A DNA stretch of 64,000 nt from Arthrobacter mobilis (GCF_012395835.1 NZ_JAAZSQ010000005.1:113609-177608), one strand, 5' to 3'. Numbered from the stretch's first letter, positions 1 to 9,071 are shown. Made by a program: numbers and translations. The notes: a model not told the origin generated them from the letters alone.

Positions 1-58
1 CTGGATCTTCTTGCGAGCGAGGTAAACGCGTCTTGTGCCAGGTCCGGCCGGCGCCGGG

Positions 59-421
59 CTACGCTTCTGTGCCTGCAGCGGATTCGCCCCTGAGGAACCG
101 CGTGATGTTCTTGGGAAAGTCGTCCGCCAGGTTCTTTGACAGGCCCGCATCACTGATGCCCACTGCGATGTTGATTTCCGGCAGCAGCCCGTCCAGCGGG
201 GTGACCAGCAGTCCGCTTGCCGACGGGGCGGGGGCGGTTCCTAAAATCCCGGCAGGTACAACGGTGATGCATTCACATCGTGCGTCACCTCTGATCCGGA
301 TGACCCCTGCCCGGAATGTCACCTGCTCCCTTGGTGCCTGGGTTACCCGGATGGGCATAGCCCTTGGCGACATAGGCATTCGACGGCGTTCAGCCCTGGG
401 TGCAAACTGATGTGTAGTCAT
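59..421 (-). CDS. Unrecognised ORF, possibly a truncated gene
   Basis: A 120-residue reading frame that I do not recognise. Its first half uses A/T-rich third positions and looks non-coding. The last ~55 residues (roughly 59-230) use G/C-rich third positions and read like a folded C-terminus, with the stretch NIAVGISDAGLSKNLADDF. This could be the 3' remnant of a decayed gene, or a real gene whose start lies inside this frame. The apparent ATG at 421 abuts an inverted repeat shared with the divergent transporter gene. I see no Shine-Dalgarno sequence. Confidence that it is an expressed gene is low. Confidence 0.25.
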   Translation of the reverse strand: MTTHQFAPRAERRRMPMSPRAMPIRVTQAPREQVTFRAGVIRIRGDARCECITVVPAGILGTAPAPSASGLLVTPLDGLLPEINIAVGISDAGLSKNLADDFPKNITRFLRGESAAGTEA

Positions 422-423
422 TC

Positions 424-437
424 GTGACGCTCGTCAC
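424..437. promoter_or_regulatory. Inverted repeat, candidate operator
   Basis: GTGAC-GCTC-GTCAC, a perfect 5-bp inverted repeat with a 4-bp spacer. It lies about 115 bp upstream of the MHS transporter start at 553 and beside the start of the weak minus-strand ORF. The position suits an operator of the LysR-type regulator encoded at 5065, but that link is inference. Confidence 0.3.
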
Positions 438-552
438 AAGCGGTCCACTTCGGTGTTCAGAGCACATGCCCGGCCTTAAGGGGCAGGGCTCCGGACCGAA
501 ACCCGCGCCAGCCCTACGACCGCCACGGTCCTTGGCACCAAGGAGCAACAAA

Positions 553-1887
553 ATGTCCCATCATGAACAGCATCAGTTGGCAGGACAACGTCCAGGGCCC
601 CGCCAATACGTTGTGGCCTCGCTCGTGGGCAACGCGCTTGAGTGGTACGACTTCTTCCTATACGCCACAGCATCGGCAGTCGTCTTCGGACGCCTGTTCT
701 TCCCTGCGGACACCGACCCGCTGGTGGGTACGTTGGCCGCGTTCGCAGGCTTCGCCGTCGGTTTCGCCGCCCGGCCCTTGGGCGGAATCATCTTCGGACA
801 CATCGGCGACAGGATGGGGCGCAAGCGTGCGCTGGTCCTGACCTTGACGATTATGGGCATCAGTACCGCGCTGATGGGTTTGCTGCCGACCTACGCCCAG
901 ATCGGGCTGCTGGCGCCTGCGTTGCTCATCGTGCTGCGCATCGTCCAAGGCATCGCCGCGGGCGGTGAATGGGGCGGAGGCGTGCTGCTGATCAGCGAAA
1001 ACTCCACCGATTCACGCAGAGGCATGCTCGCCGCCTTCAGCCAGGGCGGAATCTCACTCGGCTTCGTGCTGTCGTCCCTGGCCTTCTTCCTGGTCCAGCT
1101 GATGCCCGAGCCGCAGTTCCTGGCCTGGGGCTGGCGCCTGCCCTTCCTCCTGAGCGTGGTGTTGCTCGCCGTGGGCGCGTATATCCGCTTCCGGCTGCCC
1201 GAATCCCAGGAGTTCACGGAAACCCGCCAGAACCATTCCCATCACCGCGTCCCGGCACTGCAGGCGCTGCGCACCCATCCCCGCGAGATCCTGGTGGCCA
1301 TGGGCCTGCGTGTGGCCGAGAACGGCGGCTCCTACATCTTCCTGTCCTTCTCGATTGCCTACGGAGTCCACGTGGGCGTGGATAAGGGACTGCTGCTGAT
1401 GGCCGTGGCTGTCTCAATGCTGGTGTCATTCGGCACCTACATCTTCTTCGGACACCTCTCCGACAGGATCGGCCGCCGGCCTGTCTACGCCTTCGGCGCC
1501 GTGGGCATGATCGCTATGGCCTTCCCGTTCTTCGCGATGATCGACGCCAACACCCCCGGCATCGTCATCCTGGCCTTCCTCATCGGCAACGGTCTCTGCC
1601 ACGGTGCCATGATCGGGGTCCAGCCGGCGTTCTTCCACGAACTGTTCTCTGCCGAAGTCCGGTACTCCGCGATGGCGATTGCACACGAGCTGGCAGCCGT
1701 TTTCGCCGGCGGTCTGGCCCCTGTCATCGCCACCGCCTTGTTGCTGCGCTTCGGTTCCTCCGTGCCGGTATCGATCTATCTGATTGGCATGGCCCTGGTG
1801 ACCCTTGTGGCTTTGGCAGCTTCCCGCCGCATGGCGGGCTCAACCCAGCACAGGAACGCGGACCGGGCACCGGAAACCGTCTCCTGA
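553..1887 (+). CDS. MHS-family metabolite:proton symporter (MFS)
   Basis: A 444-residue major facilitator protein of the metabolite:H+ symporter (MHS) group, which imports small organic acids or osmolytes. The family signature GNALEWYDFFLY opens helix 1. The loop after helix 2 carries GHIGDRMGRKRA, and its pseudo-repeat GHLSDRIGRRP lies in the second half. Twelve membrane segments fit the length. The frame is open from GTG 424, but AAGGAG 7 nt before ATG 553 and the family start favour 553. It is followed after 43 bp by a thiolase-like gene, a DUF35 gene and an acyl-CoA ligase, so it probably imports the carboxylic acid that the ligase activates. The substrate is unknown. Confidence 0.85.
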   Translation: MSHHEQHQLAGQRPGPRQYVVASLVGNALEWYDFFLYATASAVVFGRLFFPADTDPLVGTLAAFAGFAVGFAARPLGGIIFGHIGDRMGRKRALVLTLTIMGISTALMGLLPTYAQIGLLAPALLIVLRIVQGIAAGGEWGGGVLLISENSTDSRRGMLAAFSQGGISLGFVLSSLAFFLVQLMPEPQFLAWGWRLPFLLSVVLLAVGAYIRFRLPESQEFTETRQNHSHHRVPALQALRTHPREILVAMGLRVAENGGSYIFLSFSIAYGVHVGVDKGLLLMAVAVSMLVSFGTYIFFGHLSDRIGRRPVYAFGAVGMIAMAFPFFAMIDANTPGIVILAFLIGNGLCHGAMIGVQPAFFHELFSAEVRYSAMAIAHELAAVFAGGLAPVIATALLLRFGSSVPVSIYLIGMALVTLVALAASRRMAGSTQHRNADRAPETVS

Positions 1888-1930
1888 GCGGCAGTAATCC
1901 TGCTCTGCCCACTTCAATGAAAGGACCCTC

Positions 1931-3070
1931 GTGACGGTCTCCATCATCGGGACGGGACAGTCCCCGTACACCCGCCACCCCGCTCCAGGGACGGACACAG
2001 CCCAAGTCATTGCCCGGGCCGTCCGCAATGCCCTTGCCGACGCCGGCCTTGAGCCGGCTGACGTGGACGGGTTCGCTGTCTCCAGCTTCACCCTCGGGCC
2101 CGACCATGCCATCGACCTGGCTTGGCGGATGGGCCTGCGCCTGACCTGGCTGATGCAGGACACCAACGGCGGAGCCAGTGCCGGGGGCATGCTCCAGCAC
2201 GCGGTCCGGGCGATCGAGGCCGGAGATGCCAGGGTCATCGTGCTCGCGGCGGGGGACCTGATGGACGCGGCCGCGTTCTCCCGGCTCGTGGCCCGCTACA
2301 ACCGGGCTACCGAGGACCATCTTGCACCCCTGCCGATGAACGGACCGAACGCTCTGTTTGCGATGCTCACCACCCGGCAGATGGAGGCACTGGGGCTCAG
2401 CCGCGAGGATTACGGGCGCATCGCGGTCACCCAGCGCCAATGGGCCGCCGACAACCCCGCGGCCGTTTACCGGAAAGCCCTCACCTTGGAGGAATACCTC
2501 GACGCTCCCACTGTCGCCACGCCCCTGGGCCGCTATGACTGCGTGCCCCCGGTGACCGGCGGCGACGCCGTCGTCCTCGTCGCCGACCGGGGCAGCGGGA
2601 CTCCGCGGGCCAGGGTGTTGTCCGTGCGTGCCTCGTACAACGCCGACCAGCAGGCCGGCGACGGACTGGCCACGGGACTGCGGGGATGCGCGCGGGCCGG
2701 CTGGGAGGACGCCGGAATCGGTCCGGCAGAGGTGGGCCTTGCCTGCGTCTACGACGACTACCCCGCCATGGTGGTGGCCCAGTTGGCAGACCTGGGCGTG
2801 CAGCCGCCCGATGAGGATCCGGCAGGTTTCATTGAACGCCGCATCGCCACCCGCAGTCTCCCGGTGAATACTTCCGGGGGCCAGCTTTCGGCGGGACAGG
2901 CGGGAGCCGCCGCCGGCATGCACGGTCTCGTTGAGGCGGCCCGCCAGCTCATGGGACGTGCAGGAGCCCGGCAGATCTCCGCCCGCCACGCCGTCGTCAG
3001 TGGATACGGCATGGTCCTGTACCGGTATGGCGCCTGCGCCACCATGTCGGTGCTGGAGGCGGCGGCATGA
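1931..3070 (+). CDS. Thiolase-fold lipid-transfer/aldolase-type protein
   Basis: A 379-residue protein of the SCP2-type thiolase superfamily (acetyl-CoA acetyltransferase/lipid-transfer protein). It starts at GTG 1931 with GAAAGGA just upstream. The usual nucleophilic cysteine of thiolases is absent: the equivalent segment around residues 78-86 reads TNGGASAGGM. The 3' end overlaps a DUF35 zinc-ribbon/OB-fold gene by 4 bp. In steroid side-chain degradation, Ltp2-type thiolase-fold proteins form a retro-aldolase complex with DUF35 partners. The missing cysteine and this pairing make an aldolase-like C-C cleavage role more likely than a thiolytic one. The substrate is probably the CoA thioester made by the downstream ligase. 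Confidence 0.75.
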   Translation: MTVSIIGTGQSPYTRHPAPGTDTAQVIARAVRNALADAGLEPADVDGFAVSSFTLGPDHAIDLAWRMGLRLTWLMQDTNGGASAGGMLQHAVRAIEAGDARVIVLAAGDLMDAAAFSRLVARYNRATEDHLAPLPMNGPNALFAMLTTRQMEALGLSREDYGRIAVTQRQWAADNPAAVYRKALTLEEYLDAPTVATPLGRYDCVPPVTGGDAVVLVADRGSGTPRARVLSVRASYNADQQAGDGLATGLRGCARAGWEDAGIGPAEVGLACVYDDYPAMVVAQLADLGVQPPDEDPAGFIERRIATRSLPVNTSGGQLSAGQAGAAAGMHGLVEAARQLMGRAGARQISARHAVVSGYGMVLYRYGACATMSVLEAAA

Positions 3071-3384
3071 GCGCCATCATTCAGGCCTGCCTGGGCTGCG
3101 AAACCCTCCTGTTCCCGGCCCGCCTGTTTTGTCCACGCTGCGGGCAGGAAGACTTCGCGCCGTTTTCGGCTGAGCACGGGATCGTTGAGCAGACCACACG
3201 GCTGGCCGGCGGCACCGTTCTGGCGACCCTGGCCATCGAGGGCGGCCCCAGGGTCATCGCCCGCCTGACCGGCGGTGACGCAGCACCCGGCCAACGTCTG
3301 CCACTGACCAATGACCCGAACGCCGCATCCGGCGTCCACGCCTACATACCCGTCCACCCGAACGTGAATGAGGACAAGCCATGA
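3067..3384 (+). CDS. Zn-ribbon/OB-fold DUF35 protein
   Basis: A 105-residue DUF35 (OB-fold with N-terminal rubredoxin-like zinc ribbon) protein. Two CxxC knuckles, CLGC and CPRC, lie at residues 10-27 and should bind one zinc ion. The remainder fits a small OB fold. Such proteins partner thiolase-fold enzymes and help bind acyl-CoA. It overlaps the thiolase-like gene by ATGA and the ligase gene by ATGA, so the three are translationally coupled. Length is at the short end for the family (usually ~110-150 residues). Confidence 0.8.
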   Translation: MSAIIQACLGCETLLFPARLFCPRCGQEDFAPFSAEHGIVEQTTRLAGGTVLATLAIEGGPRVIARLTGGDAAPGQRLPLTNDPNAASGVHAYIPVHPNVNEDKP

Positions 3385-4979
3385 AGCTTACGCCCACCGA
3401 CCGGCACCTGCGTCCGCTGACCATCCCGCAGATGCTGCTGGAACGAGCCCGGAATGCTCCGTCTGCTCCCCTGTTCCGCTGCGGGGAGGTCCGCCGGGAC
3501 AGCCAGGCGATGGCTGATGCGGCCGCCCGCGCCGGCGGGGTGCTGCGGAATGCCGGGATCGAGGCCGGCCAAACCGTCGCCCTGATGTCCTCGAACCGCA
3601 CCGAGCTGCTGGACTTCATCCTTGGCTGCGCCTGGATTGGTGCCATCGCCGTTCCCGTGAACACAGCCAGCCGAGGCGAACAGCTCCGGCACGTGCTGGA
3701 GAATTCCGGAGCCACGCTGGCCGTCGCCGAATCCGGGCTGCTGCCGCACATCGCCGCCCTAGGCCCGCTGCCGGACCTTCGGCAGGCGTGGGTGCTGGAC
3801 GGCCCGGTTCCCGCCCTGGACACCGCCTTTGATGTGCTTCCGGTCCCGGAACCGGCCGCTCCGGTCGAACCAGTGGACACGGCTCCGGCGGACACCGCTG
3901 CCATCCTCTACACCTCAGGTACCACCGGCGTCTCCAAAGGCGTGCTGTGCCCCCAAGGCCAGTTCTACTGGTGGGCCGTGAACATGGCGGACCAGCTAGA
4001 GCTCAGCTCCGACGACGTGCTGTACACGTGTTTGCCGCTGTTCCACACGAACGCGCTCAATGCATTCATGCAGGCGCTCGCCTGTGGAGGGGAGTACGTT
4101 CTCGGCCCGCGGTTCTCCGCTTCACGGTTCTGGGCTGACGCCTCCGCTGCAGGCGCCACGGTGACGTATCTTCTTGGGGCCATGGTCGGGATCCTCGCGG
4201 GCCGGGACCCCGGCCCCGGTGACCGGAACCACCGGATCCGCCTGGCCCTCTCTCCGGCCACGCCGGCCCGGCTCGTTGAGCCCTTCCGTGACCGGTTCGG
4301 CGTGCAGCTGCTGGACGGCTACGGCTCTACGGAGACGAACTCGGTGATCGGGTCCACCCCGCAGCAGTGGCGCCCGGGCTACATGGGGCGGGTGCGGCCA
4401 GGGTTCTCCATCCGTGTCGTCGACGCCGGCGGCGTGCCGGTTCCGTGCGGTGTTCCCGGAGAATTGCTGATCCGCAGCGACCAGCCGCACGCCCTGGCCA
4501 CCGGATACTACGCAATGCCCGAAGCAACAACCAAGGCGTGGCAGGACCTGTGGTTCCACAGCGGAGACCGGGTTGTCGTCGAAGAGGACGGGTGGGTGCG
4601 GTTCGTTGACCGGATCAAGGACGTCATCCGCCGCCGCGGGGAGAACATCTCCTCCGTGGAGGTGGAGCAGGTGCTTCGCCAGCACCCGGCCGTCGAGGAC
4701 GTTGCAGTATACGCAGTCGATTCGGAGCTGGGTGAGGACGAGGTGATGGCCGCGCTCGTCGTGCGCGGACCCGTTGATTTCGGTGAAGTGTGCGAGTTCT
4801 GCCGCCCCCGGCTGGCGTCCTTCGCCATCCCGCGCTTTCTGCGCGTCGTCGATGGACTGCCCCTGACAGAGAACGGCAAGGTACGCAAGCAGGTCCTCAA
4901 GGCCGCTGGCCGGGACGCCGCCCAGTGGGACCGCGAAATTGCGTATCCGAGACGCGCCGCTCCAGTGGGGGCGCGCTGA
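3381..4979 (+). CDS. Acyl-CoA synthetase (AMP-forming)
   Basis: A 532-residue ANL-superfamily ligase. It should activate a carboxylic acid to its CoA thioester through an acyl-adenylate. Visible motifs are the P-loop-like YTSGTTGVSKG (about residues 176-186), the A5-type GYGSTETN (about 314-321), the SGDR aspartate motif and the C-terminal PLTENGKVRKQ with the catalytic lysine. It overlaps the DUF35 gene by 4 bp and is the last gene of the transporter-thiolase-DUF35-ligase run. Substrate specificity cannot be read from the sequence. A GC-rich hairpin follows the stop. Confidence 0.88.
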   Translation: MKLTPTDRHLRPLTIPQMLLERARNAPSAPLFRCGEVRRDSQAMADAAARAGGVLRNAGIEAGQTVALMSSNRTELLDFILGCAWIGAIAVPVNTASRGEQLRHVLENSGATLAVAESGLLPHIAALGPLPDLRQAWVLDGPVPALDTAFDVLPVPEPAAPVEPVDTAPADTAAILYTSGTTGVSKGVLCPQGQFYWWAVNMADQLELSSDDVLYTCLPLFHTNALNAFMQALACGGEYVLGPRFSASRFWADASAAGATVTYLLGAMVGILAGRDPGPGDRNHRIRLALSPATPARLVEPFRDRFGVQLLDGYGSTETNSVIGSTPQQWRPGYMGRVRPGFSIRVVDAGGVPVPCGVPGELLIRSDQPHALATGYYAMPEATTKAWQDLWFHSGDRVVVEEDGWVRFVDRIKDVIRRRGENISSVEVEQVLRQHPAVEDVAVYAVDSELGEDEVMAALVVRGPVDFGEVCEFCRPRLASFAIPRFLRVVDGLPLTENGKVRKQVLKAAGRDAAQWDREIAYPRRAAPVGAR

Positions 4980-5001
4980 CCCTGCGGAGCCTGCGTGTTT
5001 C

Positions 5002-5031
5002 GGGGCCCGGGGCAGGCACGCTCCGGGCCCC
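5002..5031. terminator. GC-rich hairpin between ligase and LysR genes
   Basis: Perfect 9-bp inverted repeat GGGGCCCGG / CCGGGCCCC with a 12-nt loop, 22 nt after the ligase stop. It has no T-run on the + strand, so termination would be of the U-tract-less type. An operator role is less likely. Confidence 0.45.
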
Positions 5032-5052
5032 AAAACGCGGAGGCAGCGTCCG

Positions 5053-5058
5053 TAGGAT
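5053..5058 (+). promoter_or_regulatory. -10 element TAGGAT of an apparently leaderless gene
   Basis: TAGGAT followed by exactly 6 nt and then ATG 5065. This TANNNT-N5-7-ATG arrangement is typical of leaderless actinobacterial transcripts. No convincing -35 element is seen. Confidence 0.4.
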
Positions 5059-5064
5059 GAAGAC

Positions 5065-6039
5065 ATGGACTTGCGGGGGCTGCTGGCCACTCACCTGAAG
5101 TTGCGTCATCTTGTACTGGTGCTCGCCATCGCAGAACAGGGCAGCCTGGTCCGGGCCGCCGAGGAACTGTACCTGACCCAGCCGGCGCTGAGCCGGGCCC
5201 TGCGGGAAGCCGAGCACGCCGTCGGTGCGCCCCTGTTCGAGCGGACCGGACGCGGTATGGTGCCTACGCCTGCCGGGCAGGCCTGCCTTGAGCATGCCAG
5301 GGCCATAATTGGGCATCTGAGTACACTTCAGCGGCGGGTCGACGAGCTGACCGATCCGGAAGTGGGGCTGGTGAGGGTTGGCGCGCACGTCACCGGGGCC
5401 AACCTCCTGCTGCCGCGCGCCGTCGCCCGACTCACGGTGGAAAGGCCCCGGGTCGAGGTCCGTCTGCGCGAGGCGCCGCCCGAAACCCTTATCCAGGAAT
5501 TGGGCAGCGGAGATCTCGACCTGCTGGTGGGCCGGGTTACCGACCATCCCAGTACCGCACGCCTGCGGCTTGTCCCGCTCTACCGGGAGGAATTCCGCAT
5601 TGTGGCCGCATCAGGGCACCCTGCACATGCCCTTCCGGAAGTCTCGTTGCAGGATCTGGTCAAGCACCGCTGGGTGGTGCCGCTGGCGAATACCCCGCTG
5701 CGTGATCAACTCGAACAGAACTTCCGCAACGCCGGACTGGCCCCTCCCGCACAGCAGGTCGAAGCCGCCGCCCCCGCGACCTTGCGCACGCTCGTGGCCG
5801 AGGCAGGCTTTCTCGCCCTCATGCCGGAGTCCATGGCGGTCGCAGAGCCCGGGCTGCAGATGCTCGGGCTGCACCTGACCGGTCTGGCCCAGCAGGTGGG
5901 CCTGATGCTCCATCCGGACAGACCGCTGACCCCCAGTGCCTTGCTGCTGGCGGAAATACTCCGGGACGTCGGCGACGAGATCGGCCGGGAACTCGAGGAC
6001 ACCACACCGACAGCGCCGGCTAAACGCAATGCCGTTTAG
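5065..6039 (+). CDS. LysR-family transcriptional regulator
   Basis: A 324-residue LTTR. The N-terminal winged HTH (residues ~8-66) contains LVRAAEELYLTQPALSRALR and the typical LFERTGRGMVPTPAG wing. The C-terminal half is a periplasmic-binding-protein-like effector domain. It probably senses an aromatic or other organic acid. It lies on the same strand as, and downstream of, the transport/ligase genes, so it may control them, possibly through the inverted repeat at 424. The start has a weak AGGA 8 nt upstream and an apparently leaderless promoter. A strong hairpin begins within its stop codon. Confidence 0.88.
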   Translation: MDLRGLLATHLKLRHLVLVLAIAEQGSLVRAAEELYLTQPALSRALREAEHAVGAPLFERTGRGMVPTPAGQACLEHARAIIGHLSTLQRRVDELTDPEVGLVRVGAHVTGANLLLPRAVARLTVERPRVEVRLREAPPETLIQELGSGDLDLLVGRVTDHPSTARLRLVPLYREEFRIVAASGHPAHALPEVSLQDLVKHRWVVPLANTPLRDQLEQNFRNAGLAPPAQQVEAAAPATLRTLVAEAGFLALMPESMAVAEPGLQMLGLHLTGLAQQVGLMLHPDRPLTPSALLLAEILRDVGDEIGRELEDTTPTAPAKRNAV

Positions 6040-6070
6040 GCTGTCTCCGGGGCGGCCCCGGAGGCAGCCT
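6038..6070. terminator. Strong hairpin after the LysR gene
   Basis: 15-nt arms AGGCTGTCTCCGGGG and CCCCGGAGGCAGCCT pair with a single mismatch around a 3-nt loop, starting inside the TAG stop. There is no T-run, as is common for high-GC actinobacterial terminators. Confidence 0.6.
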
Positions 6071-6227
6071 GCTGCGGTGCAGCCGATGCCCAGCTGTCCC
6101 CGGAGCTGCGCGGTTCTGCGCATTGGTTGCCAAAGTGACCGGGGAGGGCGAAGGTGAAGTGATCACATCGCCGTCGGGAGTCCGGCGCGGTTCCCGGGGC
6201 GCCGTGTACCCGCTGTGGAGGTCGACC

Positions 6228-7721
6228 ATGAGCACCACGTCCGACAAAGTCTTCGACGCAACTCCCGAAGGCGACGAACCCACGCTCAAGCGGGTCCTGG
6301 GACCGAAGCTCCTGCTCCTCTTCATCGTCGGTGACATCCTCGGCGCCGGCGTCTACGCCGTCACCGGGACAATGGCCGGCACGGTTGGCGGCATCGTCTG
6401 GCTGCCCTTCCTGCTCGCCTTCGTCGTCGCGACCCTGACCGCCTTCTCCTACCTTGAGCTGGTCACCCGGTACCCTCAGGCAGCGGGTGCGGCCCTCTAC
6501 ACGCACAAGGCGTTCGGGATCCACTTCGTCACCTTCCTCGTCGCGTTCGCCGTCGTCTGCTCCGGCATCACCAGCGCCTCGACCTCCGCCAACGTCCTTG
6601 CCCAGAACTTCTTTGGCGGCCTGGAGATCAACGGCTGGATGGACATGCCCGGACGGGGCGTGATCACCGCGGTTGCGCTGGGCTTCATGCTGCTGCTGGC
6701 GGCGATCAACCTGCGCGGGGTGGGGGAGAGCGTGAAGTTCAACGTGGTGCTCACCCTGGTCGAGATGATCGCCCTGTGCATCGTGATCGGCGTCGGCTTC
6801 TTCGTGATGGCCCAGGGGACCGGGAATGCAGGCGAGATCTTTGTCTTCAACGATTACCAGGACAAGGGATTGTTCCTGGCGGTCACCGCGGCCACCTCCA
6901 TCGCCTTCTTTGCGATGGTCGGCTTCGAGGACTCGGTAAACATGGTCGAGGAGACCAGGAACCCCGAGCGGATCTTCCCGCGCACCATGCTGACCGGCCT
7001 CGGCGTCGCGGTGATCCTGTACATGCTGGTGGCCGTTTCCGTAGTCAGCGTGCTCTCGCCCACCGAACTGGAGCAGGTCAGGGAGGCCGAAGGGGCCGCG
7101 CTCCTGGAGGTGGTGCACAAGGGTTCGCCCGACTTCCCGATCGACACGGTCTTCCCGTTCCTCGCCGTCTTCGCGGTGGCCAACACCGCACTGATCAACA
7201 TGCTGATGGCCAGCCGCCTGCTCTACGGCATGGCCCGCGCACACGTCCTGCCGCGGCCGCTCGGAAAGGTGCTGCCGGGACGCCGCACCCCGTGGGCCGG
7301 CATCGTGTTCTCCACGCTGCTGGCGCTGGGGCTGATCTGGTACGTCAGCAGCGACCCGGACAGCAACATCGTCGCCAACCTTTCCGGCACGACGGCGTTC
7401 CTGCTGCTGTGCGTGTTCACGGTAGTGAACGTGGCGTGCCTGGTGCTTCGGCGCAAGCGGGATCCCAACCGCGAGGTATTCTTCACCTCGCCGGGGCCGC
7501 TGCCGCTGGTGGCGGCCCTGCTGTGTGCCTTCCTCGCCGGCCCGTGGGTGGGCCGGAACCCGATCCAGTACCAGGTGGCCGGGGGCCTGATGGCCATCGG
7601 CGTGGTGCTGTGGTTCATTACCTGGCTGATCACCCGGAAGACCGGCACCGGACGGGGCGAACCGGCCGGCATGCAGAACATCGGGGACGACCAGGTCCCG
7701 CCGCAGCCACCGGGCCGCTGA
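6228..7721 (+). CDS. APC-superfamily amino-acid permease
   Basis: A 497-residue membrane permease of the amino acid-polyamine-organocation superfamily, with about 12 predicted helices. Helix 1 carries the family's unwound glycine-rich segment GDILGAGVYAVTG. A conserved loop reads SYLELVTRYPQAAGAA, and a later helix reads GFEDSVNMVEETRNPERIFPR. GGAGG 7 nt before ATG 6228 fixes the start; the frame is open further up. It stands alone between the LysR locus and a minus-strand operon. It is probably an amino-acid importer or exchanger at the cell membrane; the substrate is unknown. Confidence 0.85.
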   Translation: MSTTSDKVFDATPEGDEPTLKRVLGPKLLLLFIVGDILGAGVYAVTGTMAGTVGGIVWLPFLLAFVVATLTAFSYLELVTRYPQAAGAALYTHKAFGIHFVTFLVAFAVVCSGITSASTSANVLAQNFFGGLEINGWMDMPGRGVITAVALGFMLLLAAINLRGVGESVKFNVVLTLVEMIALCIVIGVGFFVMAQGTGNAGEIFVFNDYQDKGLFLAVTAATSIAFFAMVGFEDSVNMVEETRNPERIFPRTMLTGLGVAVILYMLVAVSVVSVLSPTELEQVREAEGAALLEVVHKGSPDFPIDTVFPFLAVFAVANTALINMLMASRLLYGMARAHVLPRPLGKVLPGRRTPWAGIVFSTLLALGLIWYVSSDPDSNIVANLSGTTAFLLLCVFTVVNVACLVLRRKRDPNREVFFTSPGPLPLVAALLCAFLAGPWVGRNPIQYQVAGGLMAIGVVLWFITWLITRKTGTGRGEPAGMQNIGDDQVPPQPPGR

Positions 7722-7892
7722 CCTCGTGCCGTAAGGCTGGCGGCATCTTCCCAAGGGTCCTGGTAGCCGTGGGCTGAATCCGGCACACGAGGTCCGAAGA
7801 TGCGTGAAGTGAACGAAAGCGCGGCGACGACCACGGCGTGAACCTGGGCAAGCTGCGGGCGCCGGCGAAGCAGCCGGCGGGGCTGAGCGCAT

Positions 7893-8183
7893 TCAGCTCG
7901 ACCGGGACTTGGTCCAGCGGGTGTAGAGCTTGAGCAGGTTGGGCACCACCAGGTACACCGCCAGGGGGACGACGACCGCCGTGAGCACGAGCGAACGCAG
8001 TACCGGATGCCAGCCTTCGGCGAAGACGGACATGATGCTCATGCCAACCGCTACGATCGGGAAAATCGCCAGCCAGGTCACGAAGGCGCGCACATGCACC
8101 GAGGGAGCTGCCGAAGACGTATCCGGTGCGGCCCCGGAGACAATAGACGAGGTCCCGGGGGCGTCGGAAGTTTCGGCAATCAT
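7893..8183 (-). CDS. Small two-helix membrane protein
   Basis: A 96-residue protein with a Ser/Thr/Ala-rich N-terminal ~30 residues, then two hydrophobic segments (about residues 33-52 and 62-84), then a basic tail. It resembles the small DUF2798-like two-helix proteins found in catabolic operons, but I cannot name it with certainty. AGGA lies 6 nt upstream of ATG. It is the last gene of the long minus-strand catabolic run, 114 bp after the tandem CMD gene. It could be a small permease subunit or an accessory membrane protein. Confidence 0.6.
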   Translation of the reverse strand: MIAETSDAPGTSSIVSGAAPDTSSAAPSVHVRAFVTWLAIFPIVAVGMSIMSVFAEGWHPVLRSLVLTAVVVPLAVYLVVPNLLKLYTRWTKSRSS

Positions 8184-8297
8184 GTTGTTCCTGTCTTTGT
8201 GGAATTGGATCTCGGCTCCGTCGCGCCGGCCGCCAGCATTGCGCCGGCTGTGGCAGGCAGGGGCGGGACCTGCCGAACAGATCCCGCCGCCGTGCCG

Positions 8298-9071
8298 TCA
8301 GAGTGATGAGCCCTGCCGGGCGAACGCCTCGATTTCCTCGGCGATGATGGGGGCGCCGAGCATGGCACCGTGGATGCCGAGCGTGCTGGCGATCTCCATG
8401 ACCTCGATGATCTCCTCCTTGGTGGCCCCGTAGCCGAGGGCGTTGCGGATGTGGAGCTTGAGGCCGGGGACGTACAGGTGCGTGGCTGCGACGTCGAAGG
8501 CGATGTAGATCATCTCCTTGATCTTCGGCTCCAGGACGCCCGTCTTCCAGGACACCGACGAGAAGTCGGTGTAGGCCTCGAACATCTCCGGATCCATTTC
8601 CAGGATTTCGTCCCAGAAGGAGTGCCAGTATCCCCGGTTGGCAGTGAACTCGGCCTTCAGCCGCTGCTGGTGCTCGTTGAGCTCGGCCGGTCCGTTCCTG
8701 AGGCCTTCTTCTTCGAGCACTTCGGCCAGGACAGGGATGCCGATGTTCATGGCATGGATGCCGAGGGTGCTGATTAGCTCCATGACCTCCATCAGCTCGC
8801 GGGGGGTGGCGCCGTATTCGAGGGCCTTCCGCACGTGCGGCCGGATGCCCGGCCCGAACATGTGGGTGGCATTGGCGTCGATGGCGATGAAGATGAATTC
8901 CTGCACCTTGGGTTCCAGGTGGCGCTTCTTCAGCGCCACGGAGGAGAACCGGCCATACTGCCGCAGAAACTCCGGGTTCAGTTTCAGCATGCTTTCCCAC
9001 GTGTCATTCCACGTGCCGCGCGCCCGGATGAATTCATCCTTGATTTCCTGCTGGCTGGCTGTCAGTTCCAT
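8298..9071 (-). CDS. Tandem carboxymuconolactone decarboxylase-like protein
   Basis: A 257-residue protein made of two copies of the carboxymuconolactone decarboxylase (CMD/AhpD-like) fold. The two repeats align clearly: HMFGPGIRPHVRKALEYGAT at about 69-88 and HLYVPGLKLHIRNALGYGAT at about 204-223, each followed by a MEV(M)E helix. No CxxC pair is present, so a peroxidase role is unlikely. It probably acts on a lactone or other organic acid in the catabolic operon that also encodes a single-domain CMD protein, cupin, SDR and dehydrogenases. The exact reaction is unknown. Confidence 0.8.
   Translation of the reverse strand: MELTASQQEIKDEFIRARGTWNDTWESMLKLNPEFLRQYGRFSSVALKKRHLEPKVQEFIFIAIDANATHMFGPGIRPHVRKALEYGATPRELMEVMELISTLGIHAMNIGIPVLAEVLEEEGLRNGPAELNEHQQRLKAEFTANRGYWHSFWDEILEMDPEMFEAYTDFSSVSWKTGVLEPKIKEMIYIAFDVAATHLYVPGLKLHIRNALGYGATKEEIIEVMEIASTLGIHGAMLGAPIIAEEIEAFARQGSSL

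Noticed and set aside
33-410. 125-codon + strand frame at the left edge
   Set aside because: No ribosome-binding site or recognisable motif. The minus-strand frame has more coding-like third positions in its last part.
6036-7892. 618-codon minus-strand frame opposite the APC permease
   Set aside because: Low-complexity His/Gln/Gly/Asp-rich antisense translation. The permease on the + strand has membrane segments and a ribosome-binding site.
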